A stretch of DNA of 64,000 nucleotides from Achromobacter ruhlandii (lineage in GTDB: Bacteria; Pseudomonadota; Gammaproteobacteria; Burkholderiales; Burkholderiaceae_B): contig NZ_CADIJL010000013.1 of NCBI RefSeq assembly GCF_902859695.1, positions 1 through 64,000 of the forward strand, written 5' to 3'. The position numbers were made by a program, and so were the translations under genes. Positions 43,281-53,040 of this stretch are shown here, one piece after another (positions within the stretch are counted from its first letter, which is position 1; every line of letters starts with the position of its first letter). The notes below the pieces were generated by a model. The model was not told where the DNA came from. It did not search any database and saw only the letters and a program-made list of their open reading frames with translations.

Positions 43281-44258
43281 TTAGCGCGCCGGCTGCCAGT
43301 CGGTCCGGCAGTTGGCCGCCGGCCGCAGCTCGTTGGCCGCCGCCAGGCGCAGGGACGGCCTGGCGCCCGCCGCATAGACCAGATTGCGCGCGCGCCACAC
43401 GGCCAGTTCGGCATACGGCACCTGCGCCGACGACGCGCCGCCGGTGCCCCAGAAGTCCATGCTCGGCGCATCCAGGCAGGCATCGCGCGCGGCCACGCTG
43501 GCCAGCTCGCGGCCGGTCTCCAGTTCAACCGCGCGAAAGCGCAATGGCGTCGGCCGCTGGCGCAGCTCGGCCGCGATCACCACCGGCGTGCCGTTGGCGG
43601 TCTGGCCCAGGCTGGCCGGCTTGACGGTCTGCACCTCCTGGTCGCGCGGCACCAGCAGGAAGGCCACGCCATTGTCGATATCCAGCAGGCGGCCGCGTCC
43701 CAGCCGCACGGCCTGGAATGGTTCGTGGCGGATCAGCGTGGTCTCGTACCAGCCGTTTTCGTAGCGCGTCCAGCCGGGCAAGCCGGCGTCCAGGAACACC
43801 TGCCCGCCGATGCTGTCGCCGGCGCCTTCCTTCTGCACCGGGATGTCGGTGATGCGCAGATCGCCGCCGCCGACATCCAGGTACAGCAGGTTGCCGTGGC
43901 CGGAGGTGCGGGTGACGAAGGCCAGCACCCCGTGGGCGTTGATGGCCTTGGCCGGACCGCAGAAATAGTCGCGCGCGCGGCGCGGGTCGCCCGCCGGCAG
44001 GAAACGCTCGCCCAGCTTGACGCCCTTGCCGCAGAGCGGCTGGCGCTGGTAGGCCAGGGTGTATTGGCTGGCGTTGCGCCGCCTGCCTTCCTGGTAGTCC
44101 TGGAAGCCGATATCGGTTTCCTCGACCCGCAAGCCCTTGTCGTTATAGATCGTGCGGGCCTGCGACGGACCGGCCATGGCGGCCAGGGACAGCGACAACA
44201 GGACGGCCGCGCAGGGCGTGCGCGGGCGGATCAGGGGATGGCGCATTGTGCTTGTCAT
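43281..44258 (-). CDS. Exported protein of unknown function
   Basis: A 325-aa protein with a signal peptide (hydrophobic run AAVLLSLSLAAMAGPSQA). The mature part is rich in beta-strand-like segments and has Cys residues (PLCGKG, DYFCGPAK, DACLDAPS, ANCRTDW) that may form disulfides. No family recognised; the regular strand pattern would fit a beta-propeller-like or lipoprotein-like fold but this is speculative. The start is one of two close ATGs (44258 or 44246). Confidence 0.6.
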   Translation of the reverse strand: MTSTMRHPLIRPRTPCAAVLLSLSLAAMAGPSQARTIYNDKGLRVEETDIGFQDYQEGRRRNASQYTLAYQRQPLCGKGVKLGERFLPAGDPRRARDYFCGPAKAINAHGVLAFVTRTSGHGNLLYLDVGGGDLRITDIPVQKEGAGDSIGGQVFLDAGLPGWTRYENGWYETTLIRHEPFQAVRLGRGRLLDIDNGVAFLLVPRDQEVQTVKPASLGQTANGTPVVIAAELRQRPTPLRFRAVELETGRELASVAARDACLDAPSMDFWGTGGASSAQVPYAELAVWRARNLVYAAGARPSLRLAAANELRPAANCRTDWQPAR

Positions 44259-44323
44259 TATCGGGTTGCCGATGGGGCACCTTAGCACAATGACGCCGGC
44301 GATCCGCCGCGACGGCGTAGCGG

Positions 44324-44374
44324 AAAAACGCGGCCGCGAGGCGGCTTGCGCGGGTGCCCGCGAGCCGCCTCGCG
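44324..44374 (-). terminator. Second, long hairpin downstream of mqo
   Basis: A 12-bp perfect stem (44335-44346 with 44363-44374) encloses a second 6-bp stem (44349-44354 with 44357-44362); on the minus strand it is followed by five T (44324-44328). It forms a back-up terminator after the one at 44378-44404. Confidence 0.55.
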
Positions 44375-44377
44375 AGC

Positions 44378-44404
44378 AAAAAAAGCCCTCCGGCGAGGGA
44401 GGGC
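44378..44404 (-). terminator. Intrinsic terminator of mqo
   Basis: On the minus strand a 7-bp stem (GCCCTCC/GGAGGGC, loop of six) is followed by seven T (44378-44384), immediately after the mqo stop. Confidence 0.85.
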
Positions 44405-44414
44405 GGGGCGGGCC

Positions 44415-46124
44415 TTACAGCGCCTGCATTTCCGTGTTGGCATTGCGGCCTGGCGCCGGCGCGCCCGGCTCCCGGGCGGCGGGCGCCACCGGCGCCACGG
44501 CCGGCGCGGCGGGCGCGGCTTCCGGCACCGGCACCTCCACGTACGGCAGGTGCAGCACCTGGCTCGTCATGGCGCGGATCTGGTTGGTCAGCGCCGGACT
44601 GTCGTTGAGCTTCTGGCCGTACGACGGAATGATCTCCTTCAGCCGCGCCTTCCAACCCGCCTCCATCTGCTGCGGGAAGGCCTTGGCCAGCAGGTTCAGC
44701 ATGATGGGCGGCGAGGTCGAGGCGCCGGGCGAAGCGCCCAGCAGCGCGGCAATGGTGTTGTCCTTGTCGGTCACCACTTCGGTGCCGAACTGCAGGATCG
44801 CGCCTTTCTCCGGATCGCGCTTGATGACCTGCACGCGTTCACCGGCCGTCACCAGGCGCCAGTCTTCGGGCTTGGCCTGCGGGAAGTACTTGAGCAACTG
44901 GGCATGACGATCGGCGTCGGTCAGTTGCGCCTGGTCCACCAGGTACTTGACCAGGTCCAGGTTCTCCAGCCCCACGTCCACCATGCTGGCGACGTTGTTG
45001 TGGTTGACCGACGAGAACAGGTCGAAGGCCGAGCCCTGCTTGAGGAACTTGGTCGTGGCCAGCGCGAACGGACCGAACAGCACCACCGGCTTGCCGTCCA
45101 GCTTGCGCGCGTCCAGGTGCGGCACCGACATCGGCGGCGAATCGGTATCGGCCATGCCGTAGGCCTTGACCTCATGGCGGCCGGCGATGGCCGGCGCGTC
45201 GAAGGCCAGGAACTGGCCGCCCACCGGGAAGCCGGCGTAGTTCTTCGATTCGGGAATGCCGGACAGCTGCAGCACCTTGAGCGAGGCGCCGCCCGCGCCG
45301 ATGAAGACGAAGCGCGACTTCACCGTGCGCTCCTGGTTGGTCTTCAGGTCCTTGACCGTGACGTTCCAGGTCTTGTCGCCGTTCTGGCGCAGCGCAGTGA
45401 CCTCATGCCGCAGTTGCAGCGTGAAGTTGGGATTGCGTTGCAGGCCCTGGGTCAGCTGGTTGGTGATGACGCCGAAGTTCACGTCGGTGCCCAGCGGCAT
45501 GTAGGTGGCGGCGACCTTCTGGCTGGCGTCGCGGCCTTCCATCAGCAGCGGCGCCCACTGGCGGATCCGCGCCGGGTCGGTGGAATACTCCATGCCATAG
45601 AACAGCGGGCTCTTGACCAGGGCATCGCGGCGCTTGCGCAGGTATTCGATGCGGTCATCGCCCCAGACGAAGCTCATGTGGCCGGTCGGGTTGATGAAGT
45701 CCGACGGCTGGCCCAGGCGGCCGACCTTGACCTGATGGGCCCAGAACTGGCGCGAGATCTCGAACTGCTCGGCGATATTGATGGCCCGCTTGATATCGAC
45801 GGAACCGTCGGGCATCTCGGGGGTGTAGTTCAGCTCGGCGAAACCCGAGTGGCCGGTGCCCGCATTGTTCCAGCCGTTGGAGCTTTCCAGCGCCACGCCG
45901 TCCAGGCGTTCGAACAGTTCGACGCGCCAGTCCGGCTGCAATTCCTGCAGGTAGGTGGCGAGCGTCACGCTCATGATGCCGCCGCCGACGAGCACGGCGT
46001 CCAGGGGCTTGTCGTTGTCGGCTGCCGGGACCGAACGTTGATGCAGGGGCCAGTACAGGAACAGGGCGGCCGCGACCACCACCGTCACCACCAGGCTGCC
46101 CACGATTTTGAGAAACTTTCTCAT
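44415..46124 (-). CDS. mqo: Malate:quinone oxidoreductase
   Basis: A 569-aa membrane-associated flavoprotein that oxidises malate to oxaloacetate and passes electrons to quinone. FAD-binding motif [21 protein letters not shown], family signatures [24 protein letters not shown] and [21 protein letters not shown] are all present. It differs from the shorter E. coli type by an N-terminal transmembrane helix ([22 protein letters not shown]) and a Pro/Ala-rich C-terminal tail of about 35 residues after VEVP. Tandem terminators follow. Confidence 0.95.
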   Translation of the reverse strand: MRKFLKIVGSLVVTVVVAAALFLYWPLHQRSVPAADNDKPLDAVLVGGGIMSVTLATYLQELQPDWRVELFERLDGVALESSNGWNNAGTGHSGFAELNYTPEMPDGSVDIKRAINIAEQFEISRQFWAHQVKVGRLGQPSDFINPTGHMSFVWGDDRIEYLRKRRDALVKSPLFYGMEYSTDPARIRQWAPLLMEGRDASQKVAATYMPLGTDVNFGVITNQLTQGLQRNPNFTLQLRHEVTALRQNGDKTWNVTVKDLKTNQERTVKSRFVFIGAGGASLKVLQLSGIPESKNYAGFPVGGQFLAFDAPAIAGRHEVKAYGMADTDSPPMSVPHLDARKLDGKPVVLFGPFALATTKFLKQGSAFDLFSSVNHNNVASMVDVGLENLDLVKYLVDQAQLTDADRHAQLLKYFPQAKPEDWRLVTAGERVQVIKRDPEKGAILQFGTEVVTDKDNTIAALLGASPGASTSPPIMLNLLAKAFPQQMEAGWKARLKEIIPSYGQKLNDSPALTNQIRAMTSQVLHLPYVEVPVPEAAPAAPAVAPVAPAAREPGAPAPGRNANTEMQAL

Positions 46125-46521
46125 GGGTATTAGACCTTACGGTTCAAAGGATTATGTTGTTGTCGTTGTAGGCACTACGGGAAAAGGGGCGCAGGCACCT
46201 CCGGACGAAAAATACGCAAACGGCTTCCCGGCCATCCAGGGCGCCAGGGCGGGACGGGGCGGTTGCGGGAACATCATGGAATGGGAACCCGACCGGTCCG
46301 GCAGGCGGCCGGAGCGACCCATCTGTCGATGGGTGCGCGGTCAGGTCATGCGCGCAGGCCACACCCTAGCCGAAGCTGGCTGATCAAGCCGCAATACCCG
46401 GGTCGCGGGCATTGGCTTGGGCGCAATACGCGTTGCGTTGCGATTGTAAACAGATTGCGGTTGCGAGGCCCTCGGGCGTTCCCACCGATACCCGGACGGC
46501 CCTGGGGGCCGTCCTGCCGCT
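46125..46521. other. 397-bp intergenic region without a recognisable gene
   Basis: It lies upstream of mqo and downstream of the MBL-fold gene, both on the minus strand. A CATAAT (-10-like, minus strand, 46151-46156) is present but no good -35. I see no clear repeat, RNA gene or coding signal. Confidence 0.5.
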
Positions 46522-47610
46522 TCACCGGGCCCGGCAAGGCGCCAGGCGGCGGCACGCGCCGGACGCCGGCTGGCGCGCGGCAACCGCCCGCCACCAGGGC
46601 GATCCCGGATGCGGGGTGTCCAGGTCCAGCCGCTCACCCATTTCGGGCGTGGCCAATGGGACCCCGCGTTCGGCCGCCAGCGCGGCGATGCGCTCGAACG
46701 GCTCCTGCCAGGCATGCATGGCAAGGTCGAAGGTGCCGTTGTGGATCGGCAGCAGCCAGCGGCCGCCCAGATCCAGGTGGGCCTGCAAGGTTTCCTCGGG
46801 CTGCATGTGCACGAAGGCCCAGCGCTTATCGTAGGCGCCGGTTTCCATCAGCGTCAGGTCGAACGGCCCGAAGGCGTCGCCGATGGCCTTGAACCCGTCG
46901 AAATAGCCGCTGTCGCCGCTGAAGAACACGCGCATGCCGGCGTCGTCGATGACCCACGAGGCCCACAGGGTGCGATCGCTGTCGGCCAGGCCGCGACCGG
47001 AGAAATGCTGCGCCGGGGTGGCGGTCAGGCGCAGGCCTTCGACCTCGGTGGACTGCCACCAGTCCAGCTGTTCCACCTTGGCCGGATCGATGCCCCACGC
47101 GATCAACTGGTCGCCCACGCCCAGCGGCGCGATGAAGCGGCCGGTGCGCGCCGCCAGGCGGGTCACGGCGGCGCGGTCGAGATGGTCATAGTGGTTGTGC
47201 GACAGGATCACGCCGGCGATCGGCGGCAGATCGTCGATGGCGATGGGCGGCGCATGAAAGCGCGCCGGTCCGGCCCATTGCACCGGCGAGGCGCGCTCGG
47301 AGAACACCGGATCGGTCAGCCAGTAGCGGCCGCGCAATTTCATCAGGATGGTTGAGTGCCCCAGCCGGAACAGGCTGCGGTCGGGCGCGGCTCCCAGTTC
47401 GGCGCGGCTCAGCGGCCGCACCGGGATCGGCTGGTCGGGCACGGTGCCGGCCGGCTTGCCGAACAGGAAGGCCCAGGTCAGCTTGAGCCCCTGCCAGAAC
47501 CCCAGGGACGGGCGGGGACGGGCATTGCGGAAACGGCCGTCGCCATGATGCGTCGGGCGAGCGCCGGGAGCAACCGGCAAAGCGGGGGAGGCGGGCATCG
47601 AAGCGGTCAC
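46522..47610 (-). CDS. MBL-fold metallohydrolase (UlaG/NAPE-PLD-like)
   Basis: A 362-aa metallo-beta-lactamase-fold protein with zinc ligands in LSHNHYDHLD, FFSGDSGYFDGF and LLPIHNGTFDLAMH, and RLGHSTILMKLRGRYWLTDPVF at its start, the pattern of UlaG-like or NAPE-PLD-like hydrolases. The substrate could be a lactone, phosphodiester or lipid. It is divergent from the TetR gene and shares two 16-bp operators with it, so it is a probable TetR target. C-terminus is Ala/Arg-rich and not conserved-looking. Confidence 0.85.
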   Translation of the reverse strand: MTASMPASPALPVAPGARPTHHGDGRFRNARPRPSLGFWQGLKLTWAFLFGKPAGTVPDQPIPVRPLSRAELGAAPDRSLFRLGHSTILMKLRGRYWLTDPVFSERASPVQWAGPARFHAPPIAIDDLPPIAGVILSHNHYDHLDRAAVTRLAARTGRFIAPLGVGDQLIAWGIDPAKVEQLDWWQSTEVEGLRLTATPAQHFSGRGLADSDRTLWASWVIDDAGMRVFFSGDSGYFDGFKAIGDAFGPFDLTLMETGAYDKRWAFVHMQPEETLQAHLDLGGRWLLPIHNGTFDLAMHAWQEPFERIAALAAERGVPLATPEMGERLDLDTPHPGSPWWRAVAARQPASGACRRLAPCRAR

Positions 47611-47662
47611 GGCGAGATTCCTGGCGGCAGAAGGGAGGGGGAATGGCCGCGGAGGCCAAAAG

Positions 47663-47713
47663 TATACTGAGCAGTGTAATTTCGTTTTTCTTGAAAGTAC
47701 ACCGTCGAGTGTA
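47663..47713. promoter_or_regulatory. Twin TetR-type operators
   Basis: TATACTGAGCAGTGTA (47663-47678) and TACACCGTCGAGTGTA (47698-47713) share the TACAC-N6-GTGTA pattern (first site one mismatch) and start 35 bp apart in the divergent promoter region of the MBL-fold and TetR genes. Confidence 0.6.
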
Positions 47714-47747
47714 GAATTTTCGCTATCGCTCCAATCAGGAAATCCTC

Positions 47748-48365
47748 ATGGCAGAAGCACCGCAGCGCCTCACCGACAAAAAGCGCGAAGCCATCCTCCG
47801 CGCCGCCGTGGAGGAATTCCGCACGGCGGGCTACGAAGCCACCAGCATGGATCGCATCGCCGCCGCGGCCGGCGTGTCCAAACGCACGGTCTACAACCAT
47901 TTCCCCAGCAAGGAAGAACTGTTCGGGCTGATGCTGGAACAGCTGTGGAACCGCAGCATCGCCAACGCCACGGTCGTCTACCGTGCCGACCAGCCCCTGG
48001 CGACGCAACTGCGCCAATTGCTGCTGCGGAAACTGGAACTGCTGGGCGATCCGAACTTCATCGACCTGGCGCGCGTGGCCATGGCCGAGATCATCCACAC
48101 ACCGGAACGGGCACAGGCCATCGTGTGCCGCATGGGCGCGAAGGAGGGCAGCGAAACCGCCTGGATCCGCGCCGCCATCGCTGATGGCCGCCTGACCGCC
48201 GGCGACGCGGAATTCGCCGGCCAGCAATTGCAGGGGCTGATCAAAAGCTTCGCCTTCTGGCCGCAGGTCACGCTGGGGCAGCCGCCGCTGGGCGCGGCCG
48301 AGCGCGAGCGGGTGGTGGATTCGGCCGTGGCGATGTTCCTGGGATGCTACGGACGCGGCGAATGA
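47748..48365 (+). CDS. TetR-family transcriptional regulator
   Basis: A 205-aa repressor with a classical TetR HTH (ILRAAVEEFRTAGYEATSMD, IAAAAGVSKRTVYNHFPSKEEL) and an all-helical ligand domain resembling TetR_C AefR-like members. It is divergent from the MBL-fold hydrolase and two operator-like sites lie in between, consistent with autoregulation and control of the hydrolase. Confidence 0.9.
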   Translation: MAEAPQRLTDKKREAILRAAVEEFRTAGYEATSMDRIAAAAGVSKRTVYNHFPSKEELFGLMLEQLWNRSIANATVVYRADQPLATQLRQLLLRKLELLGDPNFIDLARVAMAEIIHTPERAQAIVCRMGAKEGSETAWIRAAIADGRLTAGDAEFAGQQLQGLIKSFAFWPQVTLGQPPLGAAERERVVDSAVAMFLGCYGRGE

Positions 48366-48366
48366 A

Positions 48367-48990
48367 TCACGCGCCGCGCCGATAGAACGCCAGCGAGCCG
48401 GCCAGCGCCAGGAGCGCGCCCCCACACGCCCGGTCCAGCCAGCGGGCGCCGCGCCGCTTGAACAGGCGGATGGCCCTGGCGCCGGCGCAGGCATAGGCGA
48501 ACATGACCAGCAGGTCGATGGCGGCGAACACCGCCGCCAGCGCCGCATACTGGGGAAACTGTGGCGCCTGCGTGGAGATGAACTGCGGCAGGAAGGCCGA
48601 GAAAAACAGGTATCCCTTCGGGTTCGTCAGCGCAACCAGGAAGCTGCGCAGGAACACCGCCCGGCCGGACGGCGTGCGCGCGGCGGCTTCGTCCGGCAAC
48701 GTCAGGGCGCCGGACGAGCGGCACAGGCGCAGGCCCAGGTAGGCCAGGTACGCCACGCCGATCCATTTGACGACCGAGAACCAGAATTCGGAAGCGGCCA
48801 GCAGCGCCCCCAGCCCCAGCGCCACCGCGCCGATCAGGACGACATCCGACAGCACAGCGCCCGCCATGCCGGGCAGGGACGCGCGCAGGCCCAGCCTGGC
48901 GCCGTTGTTGAGCGCCAGCAGCACCGTCGGGCCGGGCGTCGCGATGCCGATGAACGCCACCACGGCGAAAACGAGTAGGGTGTCTGCCAT
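48367..48990 (-). CDS. LysE/RhtB-family amino-acid exporter
   Basis: A 207-aa protein with six hydrophobic segments and the LysE/RhtB start MADTLLVFAVVAFIGIATPGPTVLLALNNG, then LTNPKGYLFFSAFLPQF. The family exports amino acids and homoserine lactones. Convergent with TetR, the stops being one base apart. Confidence 0.9.
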   Translation of the reverse strand: MADTLLVFAVVAFIGIATPGPTVLLALNNGARLGLRASLPGMAGAVLSDVVLIGAVALGLGALLAASEFWFSVVKWIGVAYLAYLGLRLCRSSGALTLPDEAAARTPSGRAVFLRSFLVALTNPKGYLFFSAFLPQFISTQAPQFPQYAALAAVFAAIDLLVMFAYACAGARAIRLFKRRGARWLDRACGGALLALAGSLAFYRRGA

Positions 48991-49183
48991 GTTCGAAGGA
49001 ACTCCCGGGGGGAAGGGAAGAAGGGGACCCGCCCACGCATTCTCCGCGCGCCCGCGCGCCGCAGCAAGCGGCGCCCGTCGCTGCTGGCCGTTTCCCAATG
49101 CAACGTCCTTTGACGCCAGGCCGGCCGCGTGGGTATGGTGTTGCGCAAGTCGTGACCCTATCGACACCCCGGAGGAGCAACCC

Positions 49184-49813
49184 ATGCAGATCTATTGGAT
49201 CCAGGCGCAGGCGCCACGGCGCGTCCTGGCCCTGGTCAAGCACCTGGGCATCGAGGCCGAACTCATCGAAATGGACCTGATGGCGGGCGCGCTGCGGCGG
49301 CCCGACTACGCCGCCATCAATCCCAACATGAAGGCGCCGGCCCTGGTGGACGGCGATTACCGGCTGTGGGAATCATCGGCGATCATGGCCTACCTGTGCG
49401 TCAAGGCCGGCTCGGACATGTGGCCAACCGATGCGCGGGAACAGATCGAGGTGCTGCGCTGGCTGTCCTGGAACGATTGCCACTGGGCACAGGCGGTGTC
49501 GCCGTACTACTTCGAGCACATCGTCAAACCCACCTTCGGCATCGGGCCGCCGGACGAGAGCCAGCTGGCGGGCAAGGGCAAGGATTTCAACCGGTACGCG
49601 GCGGTGCTGGACACGCATCTGCAGCGGCGCGATCACGTCGCGTGCGGCCGGCTGACGATCGCCGACTTCCAACTCGCGTCGATGGCGGCGTACTGGCGAA
49701 CATCCACCATGCCGATGGCGCCGTTCCCGAACATCGTGCAATGGCTCGATGGCCTGGCGCGCCTGCCGGCCTGGGCCGATCCCTGGCCCGACGGACGCGC
49801 CGACCCGGCCTGA
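49184..49813 (+). CDS. Glutathione S-transferase family protein
   Basis: A 209-aa GST-fold protein: thioredoxin-like N-terminus (MQIYWIQAQAPRRVLALVKH, NPNMKAPALVDGDYRLWESSAIMAYL) and helical C-terminus (GRLTIADFQLAS). A GGAGGAG site lies just before the ATG. Substrate unknown. Confidence 0.85.
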   Translation: MQIYWIQAQAPRRVLALVKHLGIEAELIEMDLMAGALRRPDYAAINPNMKAPALVDGDYRLWESSAIMAYLCVKAGSDMWPTDAREQIEVLRWLSWNDCHWAQAVSPYYFEHIVKPTFGIGPPDESQLAGKGKDFNRYAAVLDTHLQRRDHVACGRLTIADFQLASMAAYWRTSTMPMAPFPNIVQWLDGLARLPAWADPWPDGRADPA

Positions 49814-49954
49814 CCTGGCCGGCCGCGGCACGCCTTCGAGGGTATCGTCCTGGCAAGATCCGGGCCTCTGTTATCGTTGCCGGGTCCGGATCCCCACGCC
49901 GCATCCCCAAGACCCCGCCGCCCATGCCAGGGCAGTCCGACGAGGCCTGATCGA

Positions 49955-51181
49955 TTGAAAACCACGAACTATCTGTTTGGCATCATCGTGTCGTTCGCGC
50001 TGGCGACGCTGCTGGCCTCGCTTGGCCTGCTCGCCGTCTTCAGCGACAACCTCGGCTGGGGCATGGCGGCGCTGCTGTCGTACGGGGTTTTGTACGGCGG
50101 GCCGCTGGCGATCGTATTGGCGCTGACCTGGGTTGTGTACCTGGTGCGCGATCGCGGCAAGGTGCCCGGCCGGGTCCACGCGCTGCTGTTCCTGCCCTCG
50201 CTGCTGGCGCTGCTGATCGTGCCGGTGGACGACACCCTGCGCCGGGCGGGCGCCGACCGTTTCCGCGATGCCAACCCGGCCATCACTGAAAACCACGTCA
50301 ACTTCAGCGGCCGCACGCTCTGGCTGGACTATCGCGCCGCATCTTCGAACGATGGCGGCGGCTCGCCCTACATGGAACCCGCTTCGGCGCAAAACGACCG
50401 GTTCTCGCGCTTTCGCCGCTATCCCGGCGCGAACCTGGTGGCGGCTGGCACGTTTCCCTACGCCGGCGCGCACCTGAAGCCAGACAGCGAGCGCTATGCG
50501 TATTCCACGCAGGATGGCAATGCCGGCGATTCCCTGCCGCTGCGGCGCCTGCCCGCGCCCGATCTGGACAAGCTGCTGCCGGCATTCGCCTACGGCGAGG
50601 CGGCGCTGCTGATCTATCAGTACTTCCATTACGCCGACCACGTCGAGGTCGCGCCGACCATCGAGCGCTTTGCCGGCACGACCGAGGAGGCCATGACAGC
50701 CGCGCGCCCCCCGGGACTGACGATAGTCAGCCTCGACAACTACACGACGCAGGCAATCGCCCGCCTGGAAATCAATGGCCAGACACTGGACCTGGGCGGC
50801 CAGGCGGCGCGCAGCCAGGCCGGCGAACCCTGCGACCCGGGACGGGGCGGGAGCCCGGCCATGCTGGACCTGGAACAGCCGCTGCGCGTGCGCTGGCAGA
50901 CGCTGGAAGATCCCTCGCGCTGGCACGAGGCGAGGGTGGGGGTGCCCACTTTCAGCGCCGCGAGCCAGGCGGATCCGGACAAGGGGCTGCCACGGGTGCG
51001 GCTGTATTTCCTGCCGGATGGCTCAGTGGCCGCGGAGCGGTTCCGGGAATTCCGGCTGCGTGGCGGCGAGCTGGCCGTGCGCGCCACCGGCGTGCCGCCG
51101 CAAGCGCGAACGGTCGTCGCCTGCGGCGCCGGCGCCTATGCCGGCTACAACCCGCAGACGGTGCGGCTGCTGGGGAATTGA
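49955..51181 (+). CDS. Membrane protein of unknown function, TTG start
   Basis: A 408-aa protein. Three transmembrane segments occupy the first 90 residues (LFGIIVSFALATLLASLGLL onward); the rest is a soluble, probably periplasmic domain with GSPYMEPASAQNDRFSRFRR. I set the start at TTG 49955 (LKTTNYLFG), eight bases after GAGG, because the upstream part of the longer frame is not membrane-like. No family recognised. It heads a run of three unrecognised genes. Confidence 0.6.
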   Translation: MKTTNYLFGIIVSFALATLLASLGLLAVFSDNLGWGMAALLSYGVLYGGPLAIVLALTWVVYLVRDRGKVPGRVHALLFLPSLLALLIVPVDDTLRRAGADRFRDANPAITENHVNFSGRTLWLDYRAASSNDGGGSPYMEPASAQNDRFSRFRRYPGANLVAAGTFPYAGAHLKPDSERYAYSTQDGNAGDSLPLRRLPAPDLDKLLPAFAYGEAALLIYQYFHYADHVEVAPTIERFAGTTEEAMTAARPPGLTIVSLDNYTTQAIARLEINGQTLDLGGQAARSQAGEPCDPGRGGSPAMLDLEQPLRVRWQTLEDPSRWHEARVGVPTFSAASQADPDKGLPRVRLYFLPDGSVAAERFREFRLRGGELAVRATGVPPQARTVVACGAGAYAGYNPQTVRLLGN

Positions 51182-51251
51182 GTCGAGAACGCTTGCATGA
51201 GGAGCGCCATGACCGGAGCGATGACGCCTCCACAAAAACAAAGGGGATCCC

Positions 51252-51557
51252 TTGTTTCTGTACTACCGGATAAGTTTTATCGTGAGCCTGCTGACGCTCG
51301 CGGCTTGGACAATCGCCGCCGCCGTCTACGAACCGCCGCGCCACGGCGACGGCTATGGCCCCGACCCACTCGGGGTACTGCTTTACCTGGCGCTGTGGCC
51401 GGTCGGGCTGCTGCTGGCGCATTCCGGCTTGCTCGCCTGGGCGCTCCGCGCAAGACGGCCCGCGTCGATCCTGCAAGGCCGGCAGGGGCTTGCCATCCAT
51501 CTCGCGCCGGCAGCGGGCTTTCTGGCATGCGCGCTGTGGAAGTTCCATCCGGGCTGA
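51252..51557 (+). CDS. Small membrane protein, TTG start
   Basis: A 101-aa protein with three hydrophobic helices and a TTG start five bases after AAGGGG (51241-51246). No family recognised. It lies 70 bp downstream of another TTG-started membrane protein gene. Confidence 0.55.
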   Translation: MFLYYRISFIVSLLTLAAWTIAAAVYEPPRHGDGYGPDPLGVLLYLALWPVGLLLAHSGLLAWALRARRPASILQGRQGLAIHLAPAAGFLACALWKFHPG

Positions 51558-51719
51558 GCGCCGTAGCGCGACCGGCGACCGACACGAGCGCCGGCTAATA
51601 TACGGACTCACGCCGCACTGGGTATCCAGCCGGAAGCGTGACCGGCGTCCTGACCTGAACACGGAGCCTGACCTATCGACACGTTTTGGCAATGGGCACA
51701 CAACCTGCGCAGGCTCGCC

Positions 51720-52925
51720 GTGCGGCGACCGGCGTGGCGGGCATGCGGCCCGGCATTGCGGCCATTCGGGCTGGCAGCCATCTTGGGATTGACAGCCGCG
51801 GGAGCCGCCGCGGCCGGTCTTCCGGATCCGCCCCGGCAGTCCCCGCCGCGCGAGGAACTGTCGGCGGAGCACCAGCGCAGGTTTGCCGAGATCGCGCGCC
51901 GCTATGTGGCTGCGCAGGATGAAGGCGAGAAAACCCAGGCCGCGCAGGCATTGGCCGAACAACTCTGGACAGCGCCGTTTCTCTCGCAACGCCGTCAAGG
52001 CGGCGTCGGCCTGTCCGACGCGTTGCTACAGGCCATGGCCCGGGACATGGCCGGCAATGTCCCGCAGCCGCGCATGAACGCGGTGGCCAGGATTCTCGCC
52101 GTGGCCGACGCGCCTGGACGCGCCGCCATGGCAGGCCCCTTGCTCGCGCATTTGCGGCAGGCGCAGGCGGAGCCGGAGCGTGCTTCAACGCGGACGGCGC
52201 TATGGACCGCGACTCGAGGCGCGTCCGAGACCATTTTTCAGGCCATCCGCGACACGCGGGATGAAAGAACGCTGGGAGATCTGGCGCAGATCGCCGCAGG
52301 CCTGACCTTGCCGGACGACGTGCGCCTGAAACTCGATGCCACCAGCGCGGCATCAACATCGCCCGCTGTCCGCATCCAGATCGCCCAGACGCTGGGGCCA
52401 GGGTCTACAGGCTATCGCGATATCGTGCGCGAGCTGATCTTGGCACTGGAAAGGGCTCCCTCCGATGAAGCGCGTGAACGCCTCATCGTCACGCTCGGCG
52501 GCTTTCCCAAGCCCGATGACGCCATCGCACAGGCGATGATCGATGCCGTATCGCGCTCCAACACGTCCTCCAGGGTCACGTGGCGCACGCTCGCGCAGAG
52601 CGGCCCGGCCGGGCTGCTGTATCTTGCGGGCTCGATCAAAGGGGAGACCGACGCCACACGGCTCGTGGACAAGGCGACGATGATGGCGGCGGTGGCGGGT
52701 GAATCTTGGCCGTTGCCGGCTGAAATTGCATCAGCGGTGATCGAGGCGGCGATCGACGCGCGGCTGCGCAGTGACGATCCGTTGCTGCGGTCATCCGTGC
52801 AGGCAATGCTGCTTCGGACGGGCCAGGCCGCCGTCGCACCGCTGCGGCAGGCGCTCGACCACGCCGCGCCTGGCCAGGCGCGCGATGACCTGGCGGCCGC
52901 GCTCGTCCGGCTGCAGGGACGGTGA
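51720..52925 (+). CDS. Exported alpha-helical-repeat-like protein, start uncertain
   Basis: A 401-aa protein from GTG 51720, with a hydrophobic signal-like stretch (GLAAILGLTAAGAAAAG) and then a long helical Ala/Leu/Arg-rich body with repeated patterns such as PAVRIQIAQTLGPG and LLRSSVQAMLLRTGQAAV that suggest HEAT-like repeats. The frame is open back to the TGA at 51669, and GGAG lies at 51663-51666, so translation might begin upstream of the GTG at a non-standard codon. No family recognised. Confidence 0.55.
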   Translation: MRRPAWRACGPALRPFGLAAILGLTAAGAAAAGLPDPPRQSPPREELSAEHQRRFAEIARRYVAAQDEGEKTQAAQALAEQLWTAPFLSQRRQGGVGLSDALLQAMARDMAGNVPQPRMNAVARILAVADAPGRAAMAGPLLAHLRQAQAEPERASTRTALWTATRGASETIFQAIRDTRDERTLGDLAQIAAGLTLPDDVRLKLDATSAASTSPAVRIQIAQTLGPGSTGYRDIVRELILALERAPSDEARERLIVTLGGFPKPDDAIAQAMIDAVSRSNTSSRVTWRTLAQSGPAGLLYLAGSIKGETDATRLVDKATMMAAVAGESWPLPAEIASAVIEAAIDARLRSDDPLLRSSVQAMLLRTGQAAVAPLRQALDHAAPGQARDDLAAALVRLQGR

Positions 52926-52958
52926 TCGCCTCGGTCGAAATAGGGGCGCGATTTCTGC

Positions 52959-52972
52959 TTGATAAAGGTCAA
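52959..52972 (+). promoter_or_regulatory. FNR box of the Hsp20 gene
   Basis: TTGAT-AAAG-GTCAA. A -10-like CAAGAT (52994-52999) begins 21 nt after the box, the class II activator spacing. Box centre is about 75 bp before the hsp20 ATG. Confidence 0.7.
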
Positions 52973-53040
52973 CAAGCGCCGGAGATGACGGCTCAAGATG
53001 GCGGGACAGGTGTGTCCACACCGCTATTGAAGGAGCCATC

